Assembly: GCA_963169105.1 (NCBI GenBank) | Contig: OY720632.1 | Coordinates: forward strand, 7,750,001 to 7,814,000 | Reading direction: 5' to 3' | Length of the DNA: 64,000 nucleotides | DNA from: Ceriagrion tenellum | Taxonomy: Eukaryota > Arthropoda > Insecta > Odonata > Coenagrionidae | Notes under the pieces: generated by a model | The model's database searches: none | What the model was told of the DNA's origin: nothing | Seen by the model: only the letters and a program-made list of their open reading frames with translations | Program-made: the position numbers and the translations under genes | In this document: piece by piece, positions 40,297 to 50,657 of the stretch | Numbering within the stretch: position 1 is the stretch's first letter | How the letters are laid out: every line of letters begins with the position of its first letter

Positions 40297-40914
40297 CCTC
40301 AACTATTGCTACCAACAGAATATCTGGGCGGACATAGATGGCGCAAACGAATAGTTTATGTCGTGCCAGCGTCGAGTTCTCGTCGCTCTTAACTCTAGGA
40401 CGGTCGATTTGGTCTGTCCGCCATTCATTACGTTGGAGCTAGATTTGTGTCTATGGTGTCAAGAAATTTAAGTGTAGGTTTCTTTCAGGCTTTTTGTTTA
40501 ATAATCGATTTTGTGCGCGTTATTTAAACATGAACTCCATTTTCTATTTCTTCGTATGTCCTGATCGTTAGCTTTTATGACGATTTACTTCGTATAAAGT
40601 GATAAAGAAATCGAGTAAAATGCCCTAGGCTTAGCTTAGGCTTTTTTGTTATATAAGAACTGCTAAACTCGTTATTTATGTATGAACTCCAATAACCAGG
40701 AATGGATCGTTTGACAAAGCACAGGAAACGCCAAGTGAGGTAACGTTAGAAATCGCCTCAACAATTTTTTCAAATGCATTTATAAATGCAATAGGAGAAA
40801 TCTCTATGAAAATAAATCAAGGTAAGGGAATAAAATCGGTTCTCATATAACAATAATGTCAAAGTGCCAAGTTGTGCGGACTATTCCCTCTCCGAGGCGG
40901 TCGAGCCTCCCTCA
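40297..40914. other. no feature seen
   Basis: No gene or element recognised. Confidence 0.4.
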
Positions 40915-41475
40915 TTTAGGGTAGTCCGAGGGAAATATCATTTTGCCTAGAAATCAATGAATTTGGTCTCATTTTAAAGAAATACATCTCACCTATCCAA
41001 TGACACCAAAAATTGAACCTCTTACCACATTACTTTTAGAGATATTGGTAAAAAATACCAGCCATTTTACATTGGAAATGGTACGTGTGTGCACTCCAGA
41101 GAGACATTATTTACAAAATGAGGTATTTCTAACACTAATATTTCCTAAACAAACTAACAGCTTGTAGTTTCTTTGTTTTCTCTACTATTTTTGAAAGTTA
41201 ATCATATTGTCACCGCAGTAGGTTCTTGGGTATCACAAAAACCTTCCGTTTTGAAAGAATTTCAAACGCACCGCGCGGAAAAAATGAGTCAAATTAAAGA
41301 TTTATTTAGATGTTTTCATTTAATTACTTACAATTTCTGTCATATAAAACTATATTATTATACCATTAATGATATAATATTTAATTGATGTGTCCTACAG
41401 CAGGTGAAATTAAAAAGTATAATTCGAATATGGGCTCTGTTATGACTTGGAAACTATCTCGCTCGGACTACCTAA
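40915..41475 (+). mobile_element. MITE-A copy 5
   Basis: Complete copy with ends GGGTAGTCCGAGGGAAATA and TATCTCGCTCGGACTACC. The flanks are TTTA and TAAA rather than clean TTAA. The interior is among the closest matches to copy 1, including a shared open stretch at 41173-41388 (NHIVTAVGSWVSQKPSVLKE). Confidence 0.85.
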
Positions 41476-43097
41476 ATGCTTTTGCCGCTCTCAGCGCCTC
41501 TTCGCGCGCGCGAATAGGCCGTGTGTACATTAACGAGTGGCGTCAGGAAGGAGGGCCCAGTTACGGACAGAATGACCGGGTTTTCATGCATTTTGTGCGG
41601 TTCCACTGTCGAGTGAAGTCTCATTCTGAAGTCGCGCCCTCTCTCGCGGCCGGATTCCATCCTCCCCACCCCACCCCCACGACGAATGGCAAACAAGAAA
41701 GAAAATAAAAAGAATTTTCCTGCTTCAAAATGCATCAATTCAAACACGTCCTGGCGGATTCATAAGAACTGACTCGTTCAAATACCCCGCATACGTACCA
41801 ATAATTCTCGTTTCCATGGATACACGATACGTTTAAAGCTGGGGTCATGAATATATATTATGGATTCGGATGTTTGGAATTGTTGCCTAGGCTACGTGTT
41901 GCCTAAATTTCCTCTTTTAGTTCACCCAGTCCTCGGCGCCACTTCGGTTAGAGTCTTTTCAGTTGTTATTTGAAATAGACGTAGTAAATTGTTGCTAACG
42001 TGAGAATGTGATGAATATTCAAGAAGAATAAGATAAGAGGAGATATGAATTACTTGATGCTTTGAATAATATCTTGCTATTTTTGTGACCTAAAATTTAC
42101 TTTGTAAATGCTAGAGAGGAAATACCTATTACAGGAAATAAGTCAGAGGTGAATAAAACGTCCATCGTGTGCCGACGACGATGTTTGACAGACTCTGATT
42201 CTAATTTGACTGCATTAAGCCCGTTCAGCTTAAATAAAGAATTTAGAATGCCTTGTTTAAACTGAACTTGCTTCGTACCAGGCTGCAAAACAGGGTATGC
42301 GTCTACGAGGACCCAAAATAAGAGACTTGGATTGTAAAATAAGAATCTGTTCAAGGCGGCGGTAAGTGCATTCCTTTTTACCTACACTGCAATAATGGCC
42401 ATTGGGAATACTCATGTAGTCACCTCGCATTATTATTAAATTTCCGTATAGCGACATTCAGGAAGTGCTAAGAAGTTAACTGTGCATTTATTTATGAAAA
42501 TTTTGGAGAGGAACTAAATATATTTGTAGACCGGACGATATTAATAAAGAGTGTAATTACGTCTCGCGTGTAGTACCTACTACATTTTTTATCCACTACA
42601 ATATGGTAAATGTAAGTAAAACTCCTGTATATTCATGGTAAAACCAGTACAACGTGTTTATTTATAAACTATCGACTGTATTTACATTCCAACTTCCGTC
42701 TTTCATCCCTAGGTGGCACCACTTTCCAAAAAGTTGTTTGTTTACGGAATTCTAGACAACCGTTTTTGTCGACGAGACAACAATCCATTACATATATTCA
42801 TCGCAGGGGTTCACAAAGATCCAAAGCGTATGCTAAAAGCGGGACACAAGAAATGCATTCATCCAATCACGAGCAAAGGATTGTGGAGAGACGAAATGTG
42901 GGCAAAGCTTATCTCGGCGGAAGCTGGGTTTTATTAAAAATGTCCGAATACTTTCCGCTTACCGCAAGCGCACAGCGATTGAAAAGGCGTCGGCGGGCAG
43001 TATCCCCGCAACTTTCGAACTAAACTTTATGCACCAACTCCATTAATGTTTATAATATCTATGAATACACTTGATTTTTCCACAATTTGTATTTTCC
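41476..43097. other. noncoding stretch
   Basis: No gene recognised. Overlapping frames at 42713-43023 have no domain I know. Confidence 0.35.
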
Positions 43098-43145
43098 TTC
43101 CATTACCAAGGTTTCGACACTCAGGTAATCATCAGGTGAATACAG
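43098..43145 (-). ncRNA. hammerhead-like core, Penelope-type relic
   Basis: The minus strand reads CTGATGA (43135-43129), TTACCTGAGTGTC, GAAA (43115-43112), CCTTGG, TA, ATGG. The core nucleotides and a short self-complementary stem III (CC-TT-GG) followed by a cleavable GTA are present. Stem II is poor. Only one copy is seen here, without an element body. Confidence 0.35.
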
Positions 43146-44396
43146 AAAATTTTTATCTCAGTGAGTATATGTACACATGCATGAGGAAGGATTTTATTCC
43201 CTTCCTTCCACTTTTCTCCCCTGATTTTACAAAGCAAATGGTGTAATCTAGAACTCTTTCGTGATATTAAAACAGTCTGTATTTAATTTTCAATTGAAAT
43301 CTAAATAATGTACCAATAATAATAATTTATAAGTAGGTACATCACCAACTTATATATATAAATCGAACTCAAGGTAATGGAAGCATGTGCTTCGAGTAGC
43401 AAGGATTTTGGAAACCGATTTAATGACATTCGTACGCTACTGCTTTTCTTTCGGCATGGAGGTTTTTCAATCTCCTTGAAATTTTTTCCAGCGCCCTTTT
43501 CAGCTTATCAAAGTTTTCTTTAACTTTCCGAGCAAAGAGACTTAATACCTTCCGATTTCTTCTCTCTCGCAGCAAAAATTCCAGAACGGAATGCAGTTCG
43601 AGAGGAACTAAGCGGAAAAAAATCTCAAAGTTTAAGCTTCATCTTCCGCGGAGATAAAGCTTAAACTTTGGAGAGCACTCTTCCCTTCGTGTCTCCTATT
43701 TACAACTCGCAGGCAAGAAATGTTTGCACTTCATTGCAACGGAAGCGTGCTCCAGAAACTGATATTAAATTTTTCTCCACGATCACACTGCCTTGAATTT
43801 CTGCTCATATTTTTTAAGTTTTAAAAGAGGATTTCATTTACGTGTACTGCCTGGCTGCCCTTGCTAGTAACTACGAACGGAAGTCCTCGAATTAATGGAA
43901 GACATCCGCCTCTCATTTCCTGCAATTGTCTCTTGACAAATATAAATAAACAAAGTAAACAAACCAGTTCAAACGCAATATCTCTAACCGAAATGAGTAA
44001 TGCTCGCTTTCTCCTCCTCCTCCTCATAAATGTCCCCACAAACGTCCAGAAACTTTCTCTCTCGAGGAGATTAATCGCCGCTCTTATAATTCCAAACCCA
44101 AGGAGGAATTCTCTCCTTCGCTTAGTCCTCTCCTCCTCAAAGGGAAACTTCTCCACACTCACACACACACACTCTTCCATTCAACTTTCGAAGCATTTAT
44201 ACGCACGTGCATTTCCTCCGACTTCCGTCCATATTTCTCGTCTTTCACGAAATTGTACTCCTTTGTCCATTCTGCTCATTCATGAGCAGCTTCCTTTCTC
44301 AAGAGAAACCTATCCCTCCCTTAGAAAGAGCATAAGTAATCGTCTCCGGCTTTACTATGTGGAAGTGAGTAATATTCATGATAAAAAAACAACTTT
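43146..44396. other. noncoding stretch
   Basis: Contains a hairpin (43623-43674). The 201-codon frame at 43861-44466 starts at TTG and runs into the Penelope repeat, so I do not call it a gene. Confidence 0.4.
43623..43674. repeat. hairpin
   Basis: AAAGTTTAAGCTT (43627-43639) pairs exactly with AAGCTTAAACTTT (43657-43669). Flanking TCTC/GAGA extends it with a bulge. Confidence 0.85.
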
Positions 44397-44417
44397 GTTT
44401 CAATCCACACAATATTT

Positions 44418-44476
44418 ATTATATATACGACCCGAGTTTCAGCAACTTCGTGCCATCATCAGGTAACAAATTCAAA
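44418..44476 (-). ncRNA. hammerhead-like core, left arm of Penelope-like element
   Basis: The minus strand reads GTTAC, CTGATGA (44462-44456), a GGCA/TGCT-type stem II, GAAA (44440-44437), CTCGGG, TC, GTATAT. The full core consensus and a cleavable GTC are present. Stem III is the minimal near-palindrome CTCGGG. Stem I would be only about 3 bp before an internal loop. Confidence 0.5.
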
Positions 44477-44607
44477 TTTCACAGGTGGCTGGGTACATAT
44501 AAATGGTTGAAGATTGGGGGTATGGAAGAGGGGGGGAAGTTGAGACAATGTTAAAGGAAGGAGCGAGCGTTATTATTGTGAAGAACGGATAATGTGACCA
44601 GTGGCGA

Positions 44608-44919
44608 TTAACGGTTTTTGGGTTGAGGGAGGTCAATTTTAAGGAGGGGGGAATGCGTCGGGAATAAATGGTCATTACATAAAATATGCGGGATATTGAA
44701 AATTTCAAATTGCTCGTAAAAGTCCAGTTTGGCACCTTTGTCATTAACATGTAAAATTTCAAATTTAAAATCACAAAAATGTTGAAAGTTACATTAATGC
44801 TCCGCAAAATTTGAATTCCCACAGCCGTTGACAAAACAATTCACGCGTTCTTCGACTCTGTCCTTAAATTTTTGCCCTGCTTGTCCAAAATACACTAAAT
44901 CACAGTCATCTGTCTGCAT
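44608..44919 (-). pseudogene. GIY-YIG endonuclease remnant of Penelope-like element
   Basis: A 104-codon frame, interrupted once by TAA at 44794-44796. It reads QTDDCDLVYFGQAGQKFKDR, equivalent to the 'C..cd.vYiGqTgr.fk.R' segment of the GIY-YIG fold, with the conserved Arg. It continues with SNFAEH, then FEILHVNDKGAKLDFYEQ, equivalent to the 'ILH…KG.kL…E..EI' region that carries the conserved glutamate, and ends at a natural stop. In Penelope elements this domain nicks DNA for target-primed reverse transcription. The N-terminal GIY part and the RT are absent. Confidence 0.7.
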
Positions 44920-45013
44920 CTGAGTGCCTTTCCTTGGCATTAAAAATTATTTTAGACAGAGAGTGGGCCCAACCCATTCCTTCCCTCCTTCGACCATGTA
45001 CTAAATACCCGGC

Positions 45014-45080
45014 CACCTGTGAAATTTGTTACCTGACAATGGCACAAAGTCGCTGAAACCCGGGTCGTATATATAATAAA
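45014..45080 (+). ncRNA. hammerhead-like core, right arm (mutated)
   Basis: The plus strand reads GTTAC, CTGACAA (45033-45039), a stem II remnant, GAAA, CCCGGG, TC, GTATAT. Stem III CCCGGG is perfect and the GTC site is intact, but the core has CTGACAA where CTGANGA is required. That change should abolish self-cleavage. Confidence 0.5.
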
Positions 45081-45284
45081 TATTGTGTGGATTGAAACAT
45101 AGATGTATTTTTATTATGGACCTAGCAAGAGCGTTGGAAATTCTGCGAGTTAGTGGTGAAACACGGCGCAATTCACTTTTCATCACCTCATCTAATCCTT
45201 AGAGCAGGATTTCGTTCGAGATTAGTCGCAGCACATCATTAAAAAATGCCAAATGCCATACCTATACTGTTGGTGGAATAAACA

Positions 45285-45974
45285 AAATCTTCAGATACAG
45301 TAAAATATCTTGGAATAACCTTAAAATCTGATATATCGTTGGGATTACACATACAAAACATATTTGGCGTAGCATTAAAGATACTAGCTTTTGTTAAACG
45401 TATCATAGGAAGGTGACGGGAGGAAAAGGTAAAAGAGAGATGCTACTTCGCTCTGTTTAGGTCAAACCTCGAATACGCCGCGAGAATTTGGGACACTGGT
45501 CAAATAGAATTAACCAAAAAAATTAATAAAATGCAAGGGAAATCAACGCGTTTCGTTAAAAATTGCTATGGGCAATTTTTGTACATACAGTGCCTCACAA
45601 CTTTTAAAGGGACTAAGGTGGGAGCCCCTAGAGACTTGGAAGCTACACGCTAGGCTTAGGTTGCTTGATAAATTCGGAACTGATGTGTTTCAGAGCGACA
45701 CAAAGAATATCATCATGACTCCTCACAACATCTCTAGGTCTGACAGATGCAATAACATAAGAGTGATACACCGCCGAACATATAGATACAAGAACTCGTT
45801 TTTTTTCCACATACAATAAGCGATCGCAACAAATATTACGCTCACTAAATACATTCCTGTAATATATGTCACCATTTCATCTCCATAGAACTAACACCTT
45901 TCCACGGCTGGTGACATAACACCCCCTGCCACACGCCCATGCGGCGGCTCGCACGGTATTATGTAGATGTAGAT
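45285..45974 (+). pseudogene. CR1/Jockey-like LINE 3' end, copy D (longest)
   Basis: Gives the most of the RT C-terminus: VKYLGITLKSDISLGLHIQN, VALKILAFVKRIIGR, then LEYAARIWDTGQIELTKKIN and WEPLETWKLHARLRLLDKF. These are the thumb ('YLG..l…sw..HI') and C-terminal segments of CR1/Jockey-group RTs. The 3' noncoding part ends TATTATGTAGATGTAGATG. Multiple frameshifts. Confidence 0.85.
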
Positions 45975-47609
45975 GACACACATTCATCGAACTCATCTTT
46001 AATCATTAAAAGCTGACCAGTCTTCAGACAGGGAGAGCGTCGTAACATGTATGAACACACTCGGCTGCTAAGCTAAAGAGGCGTGGTCATGGCTCAATGT
46101 ACAGAGCGCAAGCCACATTCAACCGCTGCGGCGACTGCTTATATTGCCACTTCTACAGCTTTTTATAAACTCAAATTATAGCCTAATATCTATTTATGTA
46201 CTTTAAACCAATTATTTTATTAAGATAAACATATTGTACAACATAATGAACAATAATATAAAATCACCTATGTCCTTTGAATTCCGGGCACCTTCGTTCG
46301 AGAGTGATTGAGTATCAGACTTTGCGAATAAACCGGAAAATACTAGAATGAGTAAAGTAGAGAATTGCATTGTTTACAACCAAAATAATAAAACAATTGA
46401 GCTTTGAAAAAGAGGAAATAAAAAAGTGATAATGCACAGAAGACAATATGATGTCACATGCTAAGAATTTCGTGAGAAAAATGCTGTTTGTAATGATAAT
46501 CACCCATCTCAACAAACCAATTACCATTATAAAGATATTAGAATTAGCAGGAGCAGTAGCATAATTTTGACTATTACATCTTTGATAAGAAGTTCTTGCC
46601 ATGATACAGCAGAACATTTCTGCAACCGATTTGTTCCGGAGTAAGGCATCACAATGGATCACCATCTAGCCTCCTTTGTCATTCCTAATGAGGCCAACGA
46701 ACGCCAAATCTCGACTATCAGTTAAGGATAACATAGACTGGAAACTCATTCATTACAGCCTTTGACTTTGCAGAACCATTACCGCGATAATATAATCAAA
46801 ATAAAAATTATAATCATCAAAAAGCATAAGTTTCTCACCGACGGAAAAAGTAGACAATATGAGGCTGACACTGGAACAGAAATTGAAATTTTCAGGCAAA
46901 ATCCAACTGCAGTAATTCACGGGTTGCATCCACACAATGGCTGACTTCGTTATAATTCTGACAGAACGACTGGTAATGGAGAGAGGAGTTTGGGGAGCGT
47001 GCAGATCGATATTTCTTTCAATCGCACTGAAGACCAATGGTTTCAGTGATTTATCGCCCTCGAGCTTAACAGTGTCTCTGTCGTCCAAAATCCTCTGGGT
47101 CTCCGACGCGGAGAGAGGTGAAAAAATAAAAACGGTGGCGTGGCGATTCATTTCAGACGTCACCTTAAGAAAAAAAAAGGAAAGCGCATCGCTAAACATT
47201 CCTGGCGAAAAAATTTTAGAGATCAACTATGAAATATTGCGAGGTTCAAATGCCTTGGGATGACAAGAAAATGTAAAGCAAATGTTTGTTTAGATATGAT
47301 TAAAAACATGAGGAGGAAGACCATTTGTTTTAACGAAACATAACGAATCGGGTGATTTAGTGATGGAATGACACAGGAAAAAGCGAAGGTGTTTCACCAA
47401 GGCACCATTTTTTTCGGCGCAGAAGATATGCGAGTGACAGATGAAGCGCAGCTCCGCCGAGTCACGGATTTGATTCCTCTGAGTGAAGGAGGACGTTTCG
47501 AGCAGAATTACGATTCTCGATCGGGAAGAAGAATGAAGAATACCTTTTGCTCCTTCCTTCCTTCTCAAATAATGAAGAAGTACGCATGACAGCGTCATCT
47601 TAAGATTCT
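45975..47609. other. noncoding stretch
   Basis: No gene supported. Frames at 46753-47263 overlap on both strands, and the longer one (157 codons, minus) starts at TTG. Confidence 0.35.
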
Positions 47610-48032
47610 ACTACACTCTGGTAAGGTCATACCTTGAATATGCCGCGAGCATTTGGGACCCTGGTCATAAAGATTTAACCAAAACAAATTAATAAAATGC
47701 AAGGAAAATCTGCACGCTTCGTTAAAAACTGCTACGAACGAGCATATTGTTTCACAACTTTTAGAGGGATTTCAGTGGGACCCCTATAAACTCGGAGGTT
47801 ACACGCTAGGATTAGCTTGCTTGAGAAATTCAAAACTGGTGTGTTGCAGAGCGACAGAGAGAATATTATCATGACGCCTCACTGCAACAGCTCCACTAAA
47901 TGCACTCCCAAAATACCTGTCACCATTTCACCTTCGAAAACCTTACATTTTTACACGGCTGGTGTCCTAACACCTCCTGCCACACGCCCATGAGGCGGCT
48001 CGCAGGGTAGTTTGTAGATGTAGATGTAGATG
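47610..48032 (+). pseudogene. CR1/Jockey-like LINE 3' end, copy E
   Basis: Begins inside the RT at the LEYAASIWDPG segment and continues through the C-terminal codons and 3' noncoding part, with an internal deletion. It ends in three GTAGAT units (TTGTAGATGTAGATGTAGAT). Decayed by frameshifts. Confidence 0.8.
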
Positions 48033-48461
48033 ACGCGTGGAATGTTGTGATAACAGCAGAACTGAGATTAGCGGAATCCCGCCAAACGGACTGAAAGAAA
48101 CTCTCATCAAACACGACATAATAAGTTAGATAACAAACCGCGCCATATACGAAAGTAGAACTTTAGAAGGGTTTTACTACCAGTAGCAATAAGGTTTCTT
48201 TTTTTCATTTTTACCTCCTATTTTTTGAGCTATAAAATGATTAAACACCTGCTGATGTACTCCCAATCAAGTGGAGAGATATGGCTCCCGGAAACCGATC
48301 CGAAGAAACGGTATCGAAACAAATTTCGATTTATTCGAGAAGTGGATAATTTATAAAGCACAGTTATTGAATTTGACCACGTTATTGAAGTTACTTAGGT
48401 AACATGACAGTTGTACGTTTTTCACTAAATAAACATTTGAATATCAACCTCCAATTATCCG
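48033..48461. other. no feature seen
   Basis: AT-rich noncoding sequence. Confidence 0.4.
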
Positions 48462-48469
48462 ATTGAATG

Positions 48470-48644
48470 CAGGGGCGGCTCTATGGCGGGGGGCTAAGGG
48501 CCCCTCCCCCCCCCCCCATTGGGTCGAAACTTACACTAGATAAAATCGAAATAATTGGAGAGTACCACTTAGTACAAGGGGGTATTCCCCTCAGACCCCC
48601 GGTTTGCCCCCCCTCCCCTTGGACCAAACCTATATCTGCCACTG
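48470..48644. mobile_element. hAT-like MITE with perfect 8-bp target duplication
   Basis: A 175-bp element starting CAGGGGCGGCTCTATGG and ending CCTATATCTGCCACTG, imperfect inverted ends of about 16 bp that begin with CAG. It is flanked by ATTGAATG at 48462-48469 and 48645-48652, an exact 8-bp duplication as made by hAT transposases. The inside contains a C-rich run at 48501-48519. No coding. Confidence 0.85.
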
Positions 48645-48652
48645 ATTGAATG

Positions 48653-49062
48653 GTCATACGAAACGATTCCGTCCCCTAAACTTCGGTGAAGAGAGTTTTC
48701 ACTGCATTTTGATTGCTCGCCATTCCGAGCGGTATTCCAAACTCCCCGCGGCCCGTGTCTGGCACAAAATAACTACCAACATTACACCACTGGAGATTAC
48801 CATACAAGAGTTAAACCTGCTAACGATTAACCAACCAAATTAAGCACATCGCTACTCAGCGAACGCCATTTTTGATGCAGTGACCATTGTGTGTGCAATA
48901 CAAATATCATGATTTTATTCCAGTTAGATTAGCTAACCTTTAATCCAGGTTTAAATGGAAGTAATACGGTAAAAATCATCTAGATTTGGGTAGGGAGTAT
49001 CCTGATTTATAAAGTAATATTAGTAGATAGGGCCCAGCACATGTGAACATCTTGTGGATTTT
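48653..49062. other. no feature seen
   Basis: No gene or element recognised. Confidence 0.4.
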
Positions 49063-49069
49063 GCATTGA

Positions 49070-49692
49070 CATAGATTAAGTATATATAGAGTGGCAAAGC
49101 GATGATAAAAACTGGGCATACATTTTTGAGAGCTTTGGGAAGAATTTGTCATGTGGCACCACCTTAGGGGAGGAAGAATTTTGGCTTATGGAGAAGGCCA
49201 CTTGGAGGCGCAAGTGGTACTCAGTGATTTTGCGTCAACATACAGAAGAGTGGATGTACCACGGCTGTTGTGTGCTTTTAATCGAGTATCAATTGTTTTG
49301 TGGATGCTATGATACATCGGTAAACAGTTGACTCCGTGCTTGGTAATCGCGAGTCTTATCATATTGACGTGAATTCGATTCATTATAGAGTATGCTTATT
49401 GATGCAAATTGAATTGGCACATAAAAATGAATGTTCAATTTGGTCTCGACGACTCAATAAGATTTTTTTCCGTTGCTATGGGTCGATTAGTAAACATTCA
49501 GGCACCGAAATCATCATCAGAACACCACGTGAGTCATGCGACGCTAAATGAAGTGGCCGTGTGCCAAAGCTCATTTGTTAAGGCTTGTTGTGCAACTTAG
49601 ATACACCTGCTCCATCTATCGGCCATAGAATTATTTAAAAACACATCTGAATCTCTCTATCTCTTTGTTCCTCTGTATGTCCTTCCTCTATG
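49070..49692 (+). mobile_element. MITE-B copy 2
   Basis: Full-length counterpart of 39685-40296. Ends CATAGATTAAGTATATATAG and CTGTATGTCCTTCCTCTATG. It is flanked by an exact GCATTGA repeat (49063-49069 and 49693-49699), a 7-bp target duplication (8 bp if the terminal C is counted), compatible with a hAT-type element. No transposase frame. Confidence 0.85.
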
Positions 49693-49699
49693 GCATTGA

Positions 49700-50138
49700 C
49701 CAGTTTGTGTGTCTAATTACGGAATGCCATTCTTGGTGGCATCACACCACAGCATCATTTATACGTGTCTGTTTATATAATGTGAACAAGTGAGGGGCAG
49801 TGAGCGGGACTTGTACACACGGACAAAAGGCAAATAATGTTTAAGATTCTTGGAGGCAACAGCTTGAGGAAAAGTAAATTGTGTCCAGAATAAGGGCATT
49901 AGTAACAATTAAAAATCCGTGTAGATTCTTAGACACGGAGTCCCTAAAAGAAAGTGAAAGATCAAAAGTTGTCGATATGGGAGATGTGAACTCAAACCAG
50001 TAAGTTCTACAATACATTAACTGTATTCATTATAAGTCATTCTAATTTCATATTTCCTAAACTAAGCACACCATAAAGGTTTGTAACGTTGATTACCTCG
50101 CACGAATGAAATAGCAAGAATCACTTATCATTATTCAT
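49700..50138. other. no feature seen
   Basis: No gene or element recognised. Confidence 0.4.
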
Positions 50139-50146
50139 ATATACAG

Positions 50147-50649
50147 TAGAGCTGTGCGAATGCTTCGAAATCAAATCGAATCGAATCAGGCTTAATTCGA
50201 TTCAATTAGCCAGAAAATCGGGATGCTTCGAAAGCGGATGATTTGTAATAAACGAATCAGATAGATTCGTCTCCAAATCGTAACATGCATTCAAACATGG
50301 CGCTCATTCCAAAAATGGTGCGCCGTGTGTTTGGAAGATGTTTTCCTCACGCGAAACCAAAATTTAAACGACCACACGTAATTCTGTGCTATTCTTTGTG
50401 CCACTATATAGATTTATAAGCTAATTTAAGGCCCTGAAATATAGAGAAAATCTATATTACTTTAACTCTGCATAAACTTTTGCGTTTTGTTTAGAATTCG
50501 AATTCGATTCGCAAGCGAATTGTTTTAGAGTGGTTTGATTCGCTAACGAATATTTTATTTTTAATTCGTTTCGATTCGATTCAAAATATCTTTTGAGAGA
50601 TTCGATTCGGTTCGATTTGACATGAAAATCTCTGATTCGCACAGCACTA
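50147..50649. mobile_element. hAT-like MITE, TAGAGCTGTGCGAAT ends
   Basis: 503 bp with ends TAGAGCTGTGCGAAT and ATTCGCACAGCACTA (one mismatch). It is flanked by ATATACAG and ATATATAG, an 8-bp duplication with one difference. Both subterminal regions are packed with ATTCGAATC/GATTCGATT words, which are self-complementary and could be transposase-binding clusters. No transposase frame. Confidence 0.75.
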
Positions 50650-50657
50650 ATATATAG

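Larger units (their letters stand above)
44397..45098 (-). mobile_element. 5'-truncated Penelope-like element
   Basis: A ~700-bp element with ~95-bp inverted terminal repeats (GTTTCAATCCACACAATATT at the left; its complement ends at 45098). Both arms contain a hammerhead-like core. The interior encodes the end of a GIY-YIG endonuclease on the minus strand. Penelope-like elements carry RT plus GIY-YIG and hammerhead motifs in their terminal repeats, so arm structure and coding agree. The RT is gone. A TAA stop in the endonuclease makes it inactive. Confidence 0.75.

Noticed and set aside
43861..44466. 201-codon open frame, plus strand
   Set aside because: Starts at TTG, has no domain, and its last ~25 codons are the Penelope terminal repeat.
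46753..47226. 157-codon open frame, minus strand
   Set aside because: Starts at TTG, overlaps an equally open plus-strand frame, and shows no recognisable motif.
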